The notes under the pieces are model-generated. The model did no database searches. It worked only from the letters and a program-made list of their open reading frames with translations, and was not told where the DNA came from. The position numbers and the translations under genes were made by a program. Shown one piece after another: positions 23,584 through 33,301 of a stretch of 64,000 nt of DNA; positions within the stretch are counted from its first letter, which is position 1, and every line of letters begins with the position of its first letter. This stretch comes from Strobilurus pachycystidiatus (lineage: Eukaryota; Basidiomycota; Agaricomycetes; Agaricales; Physalacriaceae), in assembly GCA_019915135.1 (NCBI GenBank), contig JAHLMK010000009.1:496001-560000 (forward strand), in the 5' to 3' direction.

Positions 23584-23586
23584 CTG

Positions 23587-24370
23587 TCCTGCTGGCGACC
23601 CCAGTAACACGTACGACACGGATGATGATCAACGCAGTGCCAACAATGTTTGTGACAAGTGTCAGGGAGATATAGGCCATATTCCAATTGGCCAGTGAAG
23701 TACTGGTAACACCACTTAGCTCAGTGTAATTCTGCACTTCATATACAATGAACAAAACTGGGCCAAATCAGATCAGGAGATAAGAGTCACATTGAGGCTC
23801 CTATACGCACCAGTTTCGGCAATGCAGCAGAGCACGGGGAGAGCAACTATCCATGAGCGTCCACATATAATCCAGCATCGCCAAATCTATATAGAATTGT
23901 CAAGTGAACAATCAGCATCATGATTCATAAGTGATCTTACCATCACACCCTCTGCAAGAAGGACATTGATCTGGCGGAGGATGTCCATCGCAATTCCCTC
24001 TTGAATTCCACCTGTGAGAGAATCCTGGAACACGTCGGCTCGTGTTGCACCATGAGCAATGTACTCGTCGTCAATGGTGTCCCAGATCAAGCCAATCCTG
24101 ACCGTGACAAACACCCACATGAGTGTGAGGAGCACAACATGTCCAATGCGCCCTCGGAACTCTTCCTTTGAACCTAGTGGTGAGGAACTTTCCGTCAGTA
24201 TTTGCCGAAATGAATATCTGACAACACATACAATGTGTGGCGATGGTGTGGATTGTGTACAGATACACCGCCGTGTAGAAAAAATAACAGGCAATCTCCA
24301 ATATGTCAGAATGGAGATTGTCTCGCAGATAATGAATGACAACTGCTTCAGTGAGTGCAGGTGCGGACAT
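23587..24370 (-). pseudogene. Seven-helix membrane protein gene, 5' part (split by transposon)
   Basis: Minus-strand exons: 24370-24232, 24173-23941, 23886-23811 and the first part of exon 4, 23757-23587; the gene resumes at 16772. Start ATG at 24370 (MSAPALTEAVV). The first intron ends at a CACTAG acceptor shared with the copy at 52.9 kb. Helices one to five are visible: ILEIACYFFYTAVYLYTIHT, VVLLTLMWVFVTVRIGLIW, ILRQINVLLAEGVM, WIVALPVLCCIAE and AYISLTLVTNIVGTALIII. With the downstream part the protein would be 348 residues, with a short N-terminus and a hydrophilic tail, in the style of the large, uncharacterised basidiomycete seven-helix families. The reading frame is clean on both sides of the insertion. 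Confidence 0.85.
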
Positions 24371-25158
24371 GGCTGGGAAGAAGTGAGTAGTGGACAAGCT
24401 CGCACCGGGGTGCTTCTTATAGGCATGAACGGAACAGCGCACGCCATCATCAACAACGACTTGTACCTCTCCGTGCTCGAGAAAGATGAGCGGGAAGAGA
24501 TCTGTCCAGTCCCACGGCAACCCGATGTCTTGATATCGCGCTGTTGAGGACGGAGGAGTTCATCTGAGAAGGAGAGCGACAGATGGTGTGAGTTATTGAT
24601 CAAATGACTATCGTATGAATGCGAAGATACGAACGACCTCATTCGACTCAGCAAAGAGAAGTCTGAAAAAGTGTTATCATGATGGTCGTATGCGAGATGT
24701 TATTCTGTCCGGGCTTGGGCCTTGATTAATGAAGATTCCGAGTCGATGAACAGCTTACTCATGGAGACGATGCCAAATACTGACAGCCTGAGGATACGAC
24801 CATATCGCTGCTCAGTACCGATCTCACCGATGTGCTATTTCAGACACGCCCTGAACTCTTACAGGAATGTCGCTCCTTGGCGGGGAGGCACTTCGAATTC
24901 GATCTCCCCCGAGTTTCCTTTTCGCCGCAGTACGAATCGAGGTCACACCTCAATCGTCAACTAAAGGCCTTACTTCCGTGGATCCTTGTATCCTAAGAAC
25001 ACTCCGAGAGCCCGAATGCCTCTTCCTGCAGAAATGACGCCCCTACCGCACGCGCACGCGCACGACTACTCAGAAAGGATCCAGAATCCAGAAAAAATCG
25101 AGACGAAAGGCGGTCAAGCAAAAGCAGCCACGAATTAGATTATATTCCGATATAGTGT
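24371..25158. other. Intergenic; 5' flank of the split membrane-protein gene
   Basis: No gene seen. About 24371-24740 is recognisably related to 53055-53540, upstream of the second gene copy, so the duplication covers the promoter. The rest, up to the end of the RRM gene, shows no structure. Confidence 0.45.
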
Positions 25159-26415
25159 CTACTGTACCGAGTCCGCAGTACCTGTCACTATCGGAACAGG
25201 GCGCGTAAGCTGTAACGCGTCCTTTGCATAGAACGATACCGGAATACCAGTGTACCGATCCGCCAGCGTATGGCTCGCGCGTGCGCCGGTGAGTAACGTC
25301 AATGCCCTCATCGCGTCCTTGAGGCTGTTGAATTTGAGTAGGATGTCTTTGCTAAATGAACGTTAGTGGTTGAGATGGGGAGAGGAAGAGGTTTTGGAAG
25401 AAAGAGGCTTACGGCCTGGCGATGACATCCAGTCTACCGAAGGTGCCAAAGTCTCTCTTCAGCTGGGCGAGCGGGTGGTCGGGAACGCGGGCGAGACGGA
25501 GGGTACGTGTTGCGCCGGACTTGATGGCTCTGGAGTATAGTTCTCCGATGTTTGTGGTCAGCTTCACTTGCGCTCTCAAAGGCGACCCTTTGATGCCGTT
25601 GACGAGTTTGGCGCAGGCTTTGGCTGCTTCTGGGTCGAGGAATGTGATGGACTATGAGATGATATGAGAACAGTTGAGTGAGACGAATTTGGATTTGGGC
25701 GGCACTCACGAGCGACTTCTTCAGGCGGTTCGCGGATACATGAGTCACTTTTTCGCCCTTGCCGGGAATGTGTGCGAGGAGGTTTTCCAGGAAAGTGTAG
25801 GTCGGTATTCCTTGAACTTTGTAGACGACGACGCGGGCGCGGAGGTCCTCTTTGAGGGTTTCCTTTGCTTTGAGGGCATCCGCCCATCTCGCTGTACCGG
25901 CCTCGAGACCTGGTACACCGCCTTCGAAGTTGATAGCTCGGAAGGCCTGTAGGGATATATATCAGTAACAGTAGAAGGCGGAAGGTGGTGTTTGCAATGA
26001 CCTTGGCGGCGGCATCCAGGTCGAGGAAGGATACCTTCACCAGCTGTTGGTCGTCCTTTTGGTATAGTACGCGCACTCCTTGTATAGGACCATATGCGGA
26101 CAAGCGTTCCGCGACTTCATCGCCCGACACAGTGGATGGACACATAAACATAATCTTCCTGGTAGCGAAAGGCATGCGCGCGACGACGTCCGCTGCAATA
26201 AGGTCACTCCCGCCGGCCAGTGACACGGCGCATTTCTTGTCGCCGACTTTGACTGGCGTCCGGAGGCGGTGGGAAGCGTTCAACGAGGAGAAAAAATGAA
26301 GCAAAGCGTGGTCGTCGAATTTCTCGACGCGCTCGACTTGATGGTCGATCCCGGAGAGAACGTCCGTGACGTTGTAGCCATTGGGCAGCCCGCTGACCCG
26401 TACAGTGCGGCCCAT
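25159..26415 (-). CDS. RRM-repeat RNA-binding protein
   Basis: Minus-strand exons 26415-26002, 25946-25710, 25651-25413 and 25351-25159 give 360 residues. RNA-recognition-motif folds recur about four times. The clearest are VRVSGLPNGYNVTDVLSGI near residue 5, KIMFMCPSTVSGDEVAERL with the RNP1-like VKVSFLDLDAAAKAFRAINF around 90-150, VVVYKVQGIPTYTFLENLL with SITFLDPEAAKACAKLVNG around 185-240, and LRLARVPDHPLAQLKRDFG with LLKFNSLKDAMRALTLL in the last 80. The aromatic RNP residues are only partly kept. Such proteins bind RNA in nucleus or mitochondria; which one cannot be told. The final acceptor is TTAG at 25352, chosen because it alone keeps the frame. A retrotransposon lies 82 bp upstream of the start codon. 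Confidence 0.83.
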
Positions 26416-26496
26416 GGTGCGGCGGCGCGTCGGTGGAGTTTCGAGCGGCGTAGAGGAGGACGCAGGTTCCGCCGCTGTTGCGAGCGAGCGACACGC

Positions 26497-26665
26497 TGGA
26501 GTAGGGGGTCAGGACGCGGAGCAGAGTGGAGAGACGGACTTGCGCGGACTTCGTGTTTCCATAGCATAGATTAGCATAGATCACTTAGGTTAGGGTTTCT
26601 CATCTTGATAGCATTCCATCATCATCTTTCGCATTCTGTGAGAGATTGTCACTCGGGCCACTCCA
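26497..26665 (+). repeat. Left LTR
   Basis: 169 bp from TGGAGTAGGGGG to GGCCACTCCA. It is identical to the right LTR except for one missing base near CTTCGTGTTTC. Confidence 0.93.
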
Positions 26666-26668
26666 TTC

Positions 26669-26692
26669 TGGTGACGAGGTGCGATTCGAACC
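26669..26692 (+). promoter_or_regulatory. tRNA primer-binding site
   Basis: Three bases after the left LTR, the sequence starting TGGTGACGAGG is the complement of a tRNA 3' end: it would pair with ...CCTCGTCACCA and continues into the T-arm (TTCGAA). The tRNA type was not identified. The match extends about 24 bases, more than the usual 18, with a possible one-base discrepancy in the T-stem spacing. Confidence 0.7.
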
Positions 26693-26696
26693 CATA

Positions 26697-26737
26697 CGGC
26701 ACGGACACGGACACGGATACGGATAAGGATACGGAAC
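26697..26737 (+). repeat. Short tandem hexamer repeat in the element leader
   Basis: About six copies of a GGACAC/GGATAC-type hexamer between the primer-binding site and gag. Slightly degenerate. No function is evident. Confidence 0.6.
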
Positions 26738-27064
26738 GTTTCACGGCAGGAATACGGACGGCACCACGTGTAACATCGAGCATCAGCCAAAACGCCGAAA
26801 AAATTACCACCTAGAGGACCGGACGGGAGGTTCCTGAAGAAGACAGTACTGCCGGTGGATCAAGGACTGTCATCTGGAGACGACAACCCATCATCTTCCC
26901 CGACACTATCAGATTCATCAGACGACTTCGGCGCGGTCGACACCCGCCATTGGCCAGCACCAAACTCGTTCCAAACAGTTGCGCCCATATCAACGACATC
27001 CACATACGCACCACCAGTAGCCCCCACGTCCACGCCATCAGCGCCTACCCAACGACGCCGAGCT

Positions 27065-28273
27065 ATGAGTGACAGCGACAGGATCACGACGTTCAGGGGA
27101 GATAAAGACGGAGAAAGCCCGGGCGCCTTTCTAAAGGCATTCAGGAGGAGGGAGAAGGCAGCGGATAGGCTGGGTGCCTTCGAGGACTATCTGGATTTTG
27201 GAGGGCCAGCAGAGACGTGGTGGGGGAAGCTACCAGCGGCGGAGAAGGCAACATGGGATCAGGCGGAGGCAGCGTTCAAGGCGCAGTTCACTGAGGCAGC
27301 CAAGGCGGAGCCAACACCGATGGAGTTGCAGAGGGAGTTGTTGACGATGAGGCTGAAGGTGGAGGAGGTAGGAGTGCGAAATGCAGAGGGCGTATACGGG
27401 CACGTTGATTTTGCCAACCGAGCTCAGCTGAAGGCAAAGAGAGCAGGTATCGACAAGACCACGGCGTGCATACTGCAAGTACGCGACGAGCTGCCGTGGA
27501 TCATCAAATCCAAGGTTCCGGAGGCGCAGACGAACTGGGAAACATTCACGAAGGCCATCAAGGACGTCAACATAGAGCATATCAACAACGAGCAGGCGAA
27601 GAGGAAGGAAGCGGAGAAGGAGAAAGAAGAGATGAAGGAAGAGGTGAAGAAGCAGATGGAGGCCACGTTAGCATCGCCAACCAGGGGAATCGCGCGAGCA
27701 ATGGCAGGCACGACTCTAGGCAGCCCGCAAACGCAACCGTATACTCGACCGTTCCAGCCGTTGCCGGGCTTCAACACCAATCCACTGTTCCCTTCCAGAC
27801 CGAACCTAGCCGCGGCGCAGACTACTCTTACGATGGATGAGGCTCGTCTCGTAGTTGCGAAGATGCAGCGAACTGTGCCGCCACGTACTCCGGAGGGCAT
27901 AGCAGAGTACACGCGACAAGCTACCGAATGGCGCGCAAAGCATGGGGCGGATACAAGGGTGAGCGTTCACACGGGATTTCCTTTGACACCAGAAACGCAG
28001 CCGGCAGGGACTGGCGAGTGCTGGAAGTGCGGGCAGGGAGGTCATGCGGGGAGGGACTGTACGCTCCAGCGACTTAATTGGTTGCCACCCAAGGAGCATG
28101 CATGGCGGAGCCTTTGCGATAGGGCGGTGAAGATGTTGAGGACGGCGGGAAACCCAAGTCCAGGAGCAGCCGCCGCTGTGAACTTCGTGGACAAGGAGGA
28201 TCCCCACGCATGGATGTACGAGGCCGGGACGCAGGACTATGTGCCGGGAAATGGGGAGGGGTTGTCGAACTAG
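27065..28273 (+). CDS. gag: Gag protein of the Ty3-type element
   Basis: 402 residues from the first in-frame ATG. The frame stays open upstream to at least 26855 with a Ser/Asp- and Pro/Thr-rich stretch but no ATG, so the true start is uncertain. The middle (FLKAFRRREKAADRLGAFED, TWWGKLPAAEKATWDQAEAA) has the pattern of fungal retrotransposon capsid domains. A Lys/Glu coiled stretch follows, and near the C-terminus is a zinc knuckle CWKCGQGGHAGRDC. It would form the particle shell and bind the RNA genome. It overlaps pol by 64 bp. Confidence 0.88.
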   Translation: MSDSDRITTFRGDKDGESPGAFLKAFRRREKAADRLGAFEDYLDFGGPAETWWGKLPAAEKATWDQAEAAFKAQFTEAAKAEPTPMELQRELLTMRLKVEEVGVRNAEGVYGHVDFANRAQLKAKRAGIDKTTACILQVRDELPWIIKSKVPEAQTNWETFTKAIKDVNIEHINNEQAKRKEAEKEKEEMKEEVKKQMEATLASPTRGIARAMAGTTLGSPQTQPYTRPFQPLPGFNTNPLFPSRPNLAAAQTTLTMDEARLVVAKMQRTVPPRTPEGIAEYTRQATEWRAKHGADTRVSVHTGFPLTPETQPAGTGECWKCGQGGHAGRDCTLQRLNWLPPKEHAWRSLCDRAVKMLRTAGNPSPGAAAAVNFVDKEDPHAWMYEAGTQDYVPGNGEGLSN

Positions 28274-31200
28274 ACTGCAAGTCGTCGACCCCGTACCTAC
28301 AGCAGAACAAGGATAGTGGCGCCCCGAGGTGGAGGAGGACATCGCTCCGGGGCTCGAACACGTCGCTCGCCACCCCGTCTAGATTTTCAACCAATGTATT
28401 CAATGATCCATACCAATCGAACGTCTTTTCTGTGTATGACGCGAACTATCAGGCGCCCACTCTACCATTTATGGCGACAATTACGCTGAAAAGTGGACGA
28501 CGAGAAGGACGAATCAAAGCTTTCTTCGACGACGGAGCGATGGTGGCAGCGATGGACGTGAAGACCTACGAAAGGTTGAAGGATACAATCGGAGGATGGC
28601 AGCCGTCTACAAGGCGATTGAGGGTTGCGAGTGGGGAGGTTGTCAACGCAAGAGCGCAGTGGTGTGGAGTACTGGAATTGGCAGGCTGTTCGGTGCTTGC
28701 AGACGTGGAGGTGTTCGACAGCGGGGGAAGTTGGGACTTTCTTTTCGGAAAGCCTCTTCTTGACCGCTTTCGAGCGGTGCACGACTATGGTCTCGACAAA
28801 GTTTTCCTGACCAACACGAAGGGCGCGCGTGTTCAGGTCAATAACGAAAACTCAGCGAAGGCGACCACGGGGACCATAGCGGGGGGTGTGGAAATTCCAC
28901 ATAATACACCCCACTCGAGGCAAGTAGCGGCTCTTCAAGTCATTGAGAACAGAGATGCTGACACAAATCTGGGAGAGATGACGCGAATCGAAAAGATGCC
29001 ACAGGGAGAGGAAGTCGAGCAAGAGAATGACGGCGGGGAATACCATGAGGGGGATGTGGCTTGCACGCATGTTGAACCCCCTCCGAGGCAAGTCCCCGGT
29101 TCAGACAGTGTAACAAGTTCCACTAATTATTCGCACCTGGCAATGCCAATAACGGAAGAACATCAACTAGGATTGAGGAGAGGTTATGAGGATGCAATGA
29201 ACGAAGGACGCATCATAGATTTACCAGAGGACGAAGCGGCTTCTTTCATCCCATGGGATGAACAGAGTATCCTGGAGCTGGTCGAGGAGTGTAACAGGGA
29301 GAGCGCAGCGAGAAGAAGAGAAGATGAAGAGTGGACAAAGAACGCGAAGAACGAGATACCTACGGGAAAACCTAACGGGGGCGTGGCTGAACCACTCAAT
29401 ACACCCCCGTCGAGGCAAGTCCCGAGTCCATGCATCGTAGCGAATGAAGACGCTAACATAGACCTTGATACGAATCCACTCAAGGCGCAGATTCTGGAGG
29501 AGATTGCAGCGGAGCTCAAGCAAGAGAGGATGACGCTATTGAGAGAACGAGTGGTGGAGGCCGATAGGAAGGCTAAGCGGGACGTCAAAAGAGACTGGAA
29601 AGAACGACGAAAGGGCATTGGTCAGCGAAGATGGAGGAGATGGGGAGAAGCTTGGCGACAGACAAGAGAAGAGGTACGAGAGTTGTTGAATGCCCTACGG
29701 GCAGCGCGTGCAAGCTCAGAAGGGGGAGGTCACGCACCCCCTTCCAGGGAAGATCCAATATCCCCCGTCTGTGTAGTCATCGACTCACCCGAAACCCAAG
29801 ATAGCTCTTACGGGACCGAGATGCCATGCGATAACCTTGCAAAGGAGTCAATCCACACCCGTAACGAAGGCACGGACGGAGCGTTCAAGAAAGAACGAGT
29901 ACAAGAAATCCTGCGACAGATCACTATAGGCGACGACCTGTCGGTTTCTGAGCTACAGCAGGTCAAGGATCTCATCACCGAGTTCGCGGACTGCTTTGCC
30001 CTATCCGTCAGCGAAGTTCGAGCAGTTGACGGGGCGGTTCACAAACTCAACATTCCTGCCGACGCAACATTCTCTAAAAAGGTGCATCAACGACCTCTTT
30101 CGCCTCCTCAGCGACAATACTTGCACAAAAAGATCGACGAAATGGTGGCAGCGGGAATCATCGAGCAGTGTCACCCAAGCGAAGTCAAGTGCGTGTCGCC
30201 ATTGAAGCTTGCGCAGAAGGCACACGCAGGTGCAGGCCTGACTCTGGAGGAGCTGCAGCACAAGGTGAACGACGAGTGTGTGGCAGCGGGGTTGCCACCA
30301 TGCTTTGATCTTCCCGAACGTCCAGAGAAGAGGACGAGTGCTCCGCCGGGAGAACCAAAGTGGAGGATTTGCCAGAACTTTGGTGAAGTCAACCGTGTCA
30401 CAGAGATTGCACCTATGCCGCAAGGCGACATGCGCGGAAAGCAACAACAGCTTAGTGGTCATCGCTTCCTGGTCCTGTTTGACTTTGCATCGGGATTTTA
30501 TGCATGCGAACTCGACAAAGGTTCTCGGCCCTATACAGCCTTCTACGTCGAGGGCAAGGGGTACTTTTGGTGTGTGCGCATGCCATTTGGGCTAACAGGC
30601 GCACCATCCACATTCGCGCATCTTACGGCAACCTCCTTACATGACCTTATTGCAGAAGGAATACTTGAGCTCTTCGTTGATGACGGTGGCATGGCTGGTG
30701 ACGAATTTGCGCCACTACTGGGCAATGTGCGACGTCTGCTAGAGAGAGTCCGGGAGAAGGGATTGTCACTGTCAGCCCAGAAGTCGGAGTTCTTTGTATC
30801 TGAAGGAGTCTTCGCAGGTGCAAAGATTGGACGAGACGGCGTTCAGCCAGACCCAACAAAGTTGACAGCTATCGTTGACTGGAAACGCCCACCACATGCC
30901 CTTAATCTCGCTTCATTCCTGGGCATCACTGGCCACTTCCGCGATCTCATCAAGGACTACTCGAAACTTGAGGGCCCTCTGCGAGACCTCGTCAAGGCGG
31001 TACCCATGCCGACAAAGTACTCCAAATCTGTATATCGGCGGATCATGGAGCAGTACACTCTTGAAGGACGGTGGGAGAAGAGACACACGGAGGCGTTCAT
31101 CGGCTTGAAGAGAGCTCTCACGTCGGAGCCAGTACTCATGGCGCCGCGATGGGACGGTAGTCCGTTTGTACTCACTACGGATGGCTGCAAGGAGGGATTT

Positions 31201-33210
31201 GGTGCGGTATTGACACAGAAGGTGTCGACGGTGCTACCGAGCGGACGCGTCATTGTAAAGTCACACCCAGTTGGCTTTGCATCAAAGAGAACGAGCGCAG
31301 CTGAACGAAGTTACAAGCCGTTCTTGCTCGAATTTGCGGCACTGAAGTATGCTCTCGACAAATTCACAGATACAGTCTGGGGGTATCCAGTTGAGGTGGA
31401 GACGGATTGCCAGGCATTGCGTGATGTCCTGGTAAGCGAGAAGATGAACGCCGCACATGCGAGGTGGCGAGACGGCATCCTCATGCATCATATTGTTGAC
31501 GTTCGACATGTACCGGGGAAAATCAATGTCGTTGCCGATGGACTCAGCAGGGCGTGGGATGCAGTGGAAACAGAGCGAGGCTGGAGTGATGGTAGCGATT
31601 GGACAGTGAGCGAGGATTGGAGCATTTCGAGAGGGCTGGTCGACGATGTGCTGGCAGTTGCGGTAGCAGATGACGTGAGCGAGGATTGGGCAGCATTGAG
31701 GAAGAGGTTTGAGGACGAGCCGGTGTTCATACAGGTGATAGAGGCGCTACAGGGCTTGCAGACCAAAGGCAGCTTGCGCACAAAGCAGAGAGCCAGGCAC
31801 CGTGCTCTGGGGTATGCTGTAGAGGGAGGGAGGTTGTGGCGGACTGGTGGAGGTCTGCGGGCAAGAGCGCGGGTGGAATGTGTCACGAGGAAGGAGGCGG
31901 TTGAGCTGGCGCGGGCTCAGCACCAGGAAGGAGGTCACTGGGGTAGAGACGCGGTGAAAAAGGCTCTTCTTGATCGTATCTGGAGTCCCAAACTTGACGA
32001 GTCCATTCTTACAGCAATCAAGGAATGCGGGAAGTGTAAAGGATTTGGCGGCGGTCATATCCAGTCCCTTTTGCAGCCGATCACTAGACGCCACCCATTC
32101 GAGCTGATAGTCGGTGATTATCTCTCCATGCAGAAGGGGAAAGGCGGCTATCATAAAGCCCTACTCATTCTCGATACCTACTCGCAGCATGTATGGGGCT
32201 TCAAACTCAAGGTCAACGGATCAAGCAAGACGACAAAGGACGGCTTATACACGATCTTCCATAACTTCATAGCTGCCGAGACCTTTATGTCGGACGGGGG
32301 TTCGCATTTCAACAGCGAAGAGGTCAGGGCTTTCTGTAGGGAGTGGGGAACGGAAACACATGTTATCGCAGCGTACTCACCGTGGGTGAACGGGCTTGTC
32401 GAGGGAACTAACAAGTTACTTCTTCACATTCTCAAGCGCTTGTGTGCTCCGGAGTTGGGAGACGACCTGCCAGGTTCGTATACGTGGGACAGCCTTCCGA
32501 CAAACTGGCCGGACTACTTCGACGAGGCGATCCGACTCTTGAACGCCCGCATTCTACCTGCATTGGGTTACACGCCAAAGGAGCTGATATTGAGCATGGC
32601 AGTCAACACACCTCGCACTTCTCTAGAAGAGTCATCATCTGTCTTACGCGACACCGATGTTCAGACACAGATGGCATACGCCGAACAGCAGAATTTGGAC
32701 GGCTACGACAGCGTCAGCCGGCATGCGGAGAAGAGGAAGGCGGTCTTTGACAAGGCGGTCATGCGGAAGAGTAAGGAGGAGGTCGTATTGGGGAAGGGCG
32801 AGCTGGTACAGGTCTTCCGAAGCGACATGGTGTATACAGTATCGACGGAGAAGAAGCTGGTCTCCATGTGGTCGCAAACACCATATAGGATAAGGGAGAG
32901 GATGGTGAACTCATACCTTCTAGAAACAGTGGACGGAGTAGCCGTCGAAGGGAAATTCAGCGCGAAGAGGTTACGCAGGTTTATACCGAGGCCGGGGTCG
33001 GAGTTGGAGAGGGCGCAGGTTGAGCACATGGCAAAGATGGCAGAGGAAGAGGATTGGGAAGAGGAGAGTGAGGAGTTGAGTGGGGATGGATGGCGCGACG
33101 AGGACGCCGCTCGTTCTTTGAGGGGGGCACATGGAGTAGGGGGTCAGGACGCGGAGCAGAGTGGAGAGACGGACTTGCGCGGACTTCGTGTTTCGCATAG
33201 CATAGATTAG
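28210..33210 (+). CDS. pol: Pol polyprotein of the Ty3-type element
   Basis: 1666 codons open. Domains in order: retropepsin-like protease with FFDDGAMVAAMD near residue 105; a charged linker of about 500 residues with four Pro-Ser-Arg-rich repeats; reverse transcriptase with LFDFASGFYACELD near 756 and LFVDDG (the catalytic Asp pair) near 822; RNase H with TTDGCKEGFGAVL near 989; integrase with an HHCC zinc site (HQEGGHWGRD ... CGKC) from 1238 and catalytic Asp, Asp, Glu in GDYLSM, SDGGSH and GLVEG at about 1302, 1361 and 1395. No chromodomain was seen. It is in the -1 frame relative to gag and would be made by frameshifting at 28246. The ATG at 28210 is in frame but need not be used. The last residues are encoded by the right LTR. 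Confidence 0.93.
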   Translation: MDVRGRDAGLCAGKWGGVVELDCKSSTPYLQQNKDSGAPRWRRTSLRGSNTSLATPSRFSTNVFNDPYQSNVFSVYDANYQAPTLPFMATITLKSGRREGRIKAFFDDGAMVAAMDVKTYERLKDTIGGWQPSTRRLRVASGEVVNARAQWCGVLELAGCSVLADVEVFDSGGSWDFLFGKPLLDRFRAVHDYGLDKVFLTNTKGARVQVNNENSAKATTGTIAGGVEIPHNTPHSRQVAALQVIENRDADTNLGEMTRIEKMPQGEEVEQENDGGEYHEGDVACTHVEPPPRQVPGSDSVTSSTNYSHLAMPITEEHQLGLRRGYEDAMNEGRIIDLPEDEAASFIPWDEQSILELVEECNRESAARRREDEEWTKNAKNEIPTGKPNGGVAEPLNTPPSRQVPSPCIVANEDANIDLDTNPLKAQILEEIAAELKQERMTLLRERVVEADRKAKRDVKRDWKERRKGIGQRRWRRWGEAWRQTREEVRELLNALRAARASSEGGGHAPPSREDPISPVCVVIDSPETQDSSYGTEMPCDNLAKESIHTRNEGTDGAFKKERVQEILRQITIGDDLSVSELQQVKDLITEFADCFALSVSEVRAVDGAVHKLNIPADATFSKKVHQRPLSPPQRQYLHKKIDEMVAAGIIEQCHPSEVKCVSPLKLAQKAHAGAGLTLEELQHKVNDECVAAGLPPCFDLPERPEKRTSAPPGEPKWRICQNFGEVNRVTEIAPMPQGDMRGKQQQLSGHRFLVLFDFASGFYACELDKGSRPYTAFYVEGKGYFWCVRMPFGLTGAPSTFAHLTATSLHDLIAEGILELFVDDGGMAGDEFAPLLGNVRRLLERVREKGLSLSAQKSEFFVSEGVFAGAKIGRDGVQPDPTKLTAIVDWKRPPHALNLASFLGITGHFRDLIKDYSKLEGPLRDLVKAVPMPTKYSKSVYRRIMEQYTLEGRWEKRHTEAFIGLKRALTSEPVLMAPRWDGSPFVLTTDGCKEGFGAVLTQKVSTVLPSGRVIVKSHPVGFASKRTSAAERSYKPFLLEFAALKYALDKFTDTVWGYPVEVETDCQALRDVLVSEKMNAAHARWRDGILMHHIVDVRHVPGKINVVADGLSRAWDAVETERGWSDGSDWTVSEDWSISRGLVDDVLAVAVADDVSEDWAALRKRFEDEPVFIQVIEALQGLQTKGSLRTKQRARHRALGYAVEGGRLWRTGGGLRARARVECVTRKEAVELARAQHQEGGHWGRDAVKKALLDRIWSPKLDESILTAIKECGKCKGFGGGHIQSLLQPITRRHPFELIVGDYLSMQKGKGGYHKALLILDTYSQHVWGFKLKVNGSSKTTKDGLYTIFHNFIAAETFMSDGGSHFNSEEVRAFCREWGTETHVIAAYSPWVNGLVEGTNKLLLHILKRLCAPELGDDLPGSYTWDSLPTNWPDYFDEAIRLLNARILPALGYTPKELILSMAVNTPRTSLEESSSVLRDTDVQTQMAYAEQQNLDGYDSVSRHAEKRKAVFDKAVMRKSKEEVVLGKGELVQVFRSDMVYTVSTEKKLVSMWSQTPYRIRERMVNSYLLETVDGVAVEGKFSAKRLRRFIPRPGSELERAQVEHMAKMAEEEDWEEESEELSGDGWRDEDAARSLRGAHGVGGQDAEQSGETDLRGLRVSHSID
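28246..28252 (+). promoter_or_regulatory. Candidate -1 ribosomal frameshift site
   Basis: The heptamer GGGAAAT lies in the gag/pol overlap and is read in the gag frame as G GGA AAT, the X XXY YYZ pattern of -1 slippery sites. A slip here moves from the gag frame directly into the pol frame (TGG GGA GGG), 21 bases before the gag stop. Confidence 0.6.
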
Positions 33211-33301
33211 CATAGATCACTTAGGTTAGGGTTTCTCATCTTGATAGCATTCCATCATCATCTTTCGCATTCTGTGAGAGATTGTCACTCGGGCCACTCC
33301 A
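33132..33301 (+). repeat. Right LTR
   Basis: 170 bp, same ends as the left LTR. It is directly preceded by the purine-rich tract GAGGGGGG, the likely plus-strand primer. Confidence 0.93.

Larger units (their letters stand above)
26497..33301 (+). mobile_element. Ty3-type LTR retrotransposon, apparently complete
   Basis: 6.8-kb element with LTRs of 169 and 170 bp that differ only by one inserted base. Both start TG and end CA. A 4-bp target duplication ACGC flanks it (26493-26496 and 33302-33305). A primer-binding site and leader are followed by gag, then pol in the -1 frame. The order protease, reverse transcriptase, RNase H, integrase marks Ty3/mdg4 type (Metaviridae). A purine tract (GAGGGGGG) precedes the right LTR. 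No stop interrupts pol. LTR identity and open frames point to a recent insertion. Confidence 0.93.

Noticed and set aside
24190..24231. Loss of a splice acceptor in intron 1 of the split membrane-protein gene (GGCAA versus GGCAG)
   Set aside because: Both copies share a better acceptor, CTAG at 24174-24177 (52857-52860 in the other copy), that gives the right phase.
26577..26592. TTAGGTTAGGG in the LTR as a telomere repeat
   Set aside because: Only two imperfect units, present identically in both LTRs; not a telomeric array.
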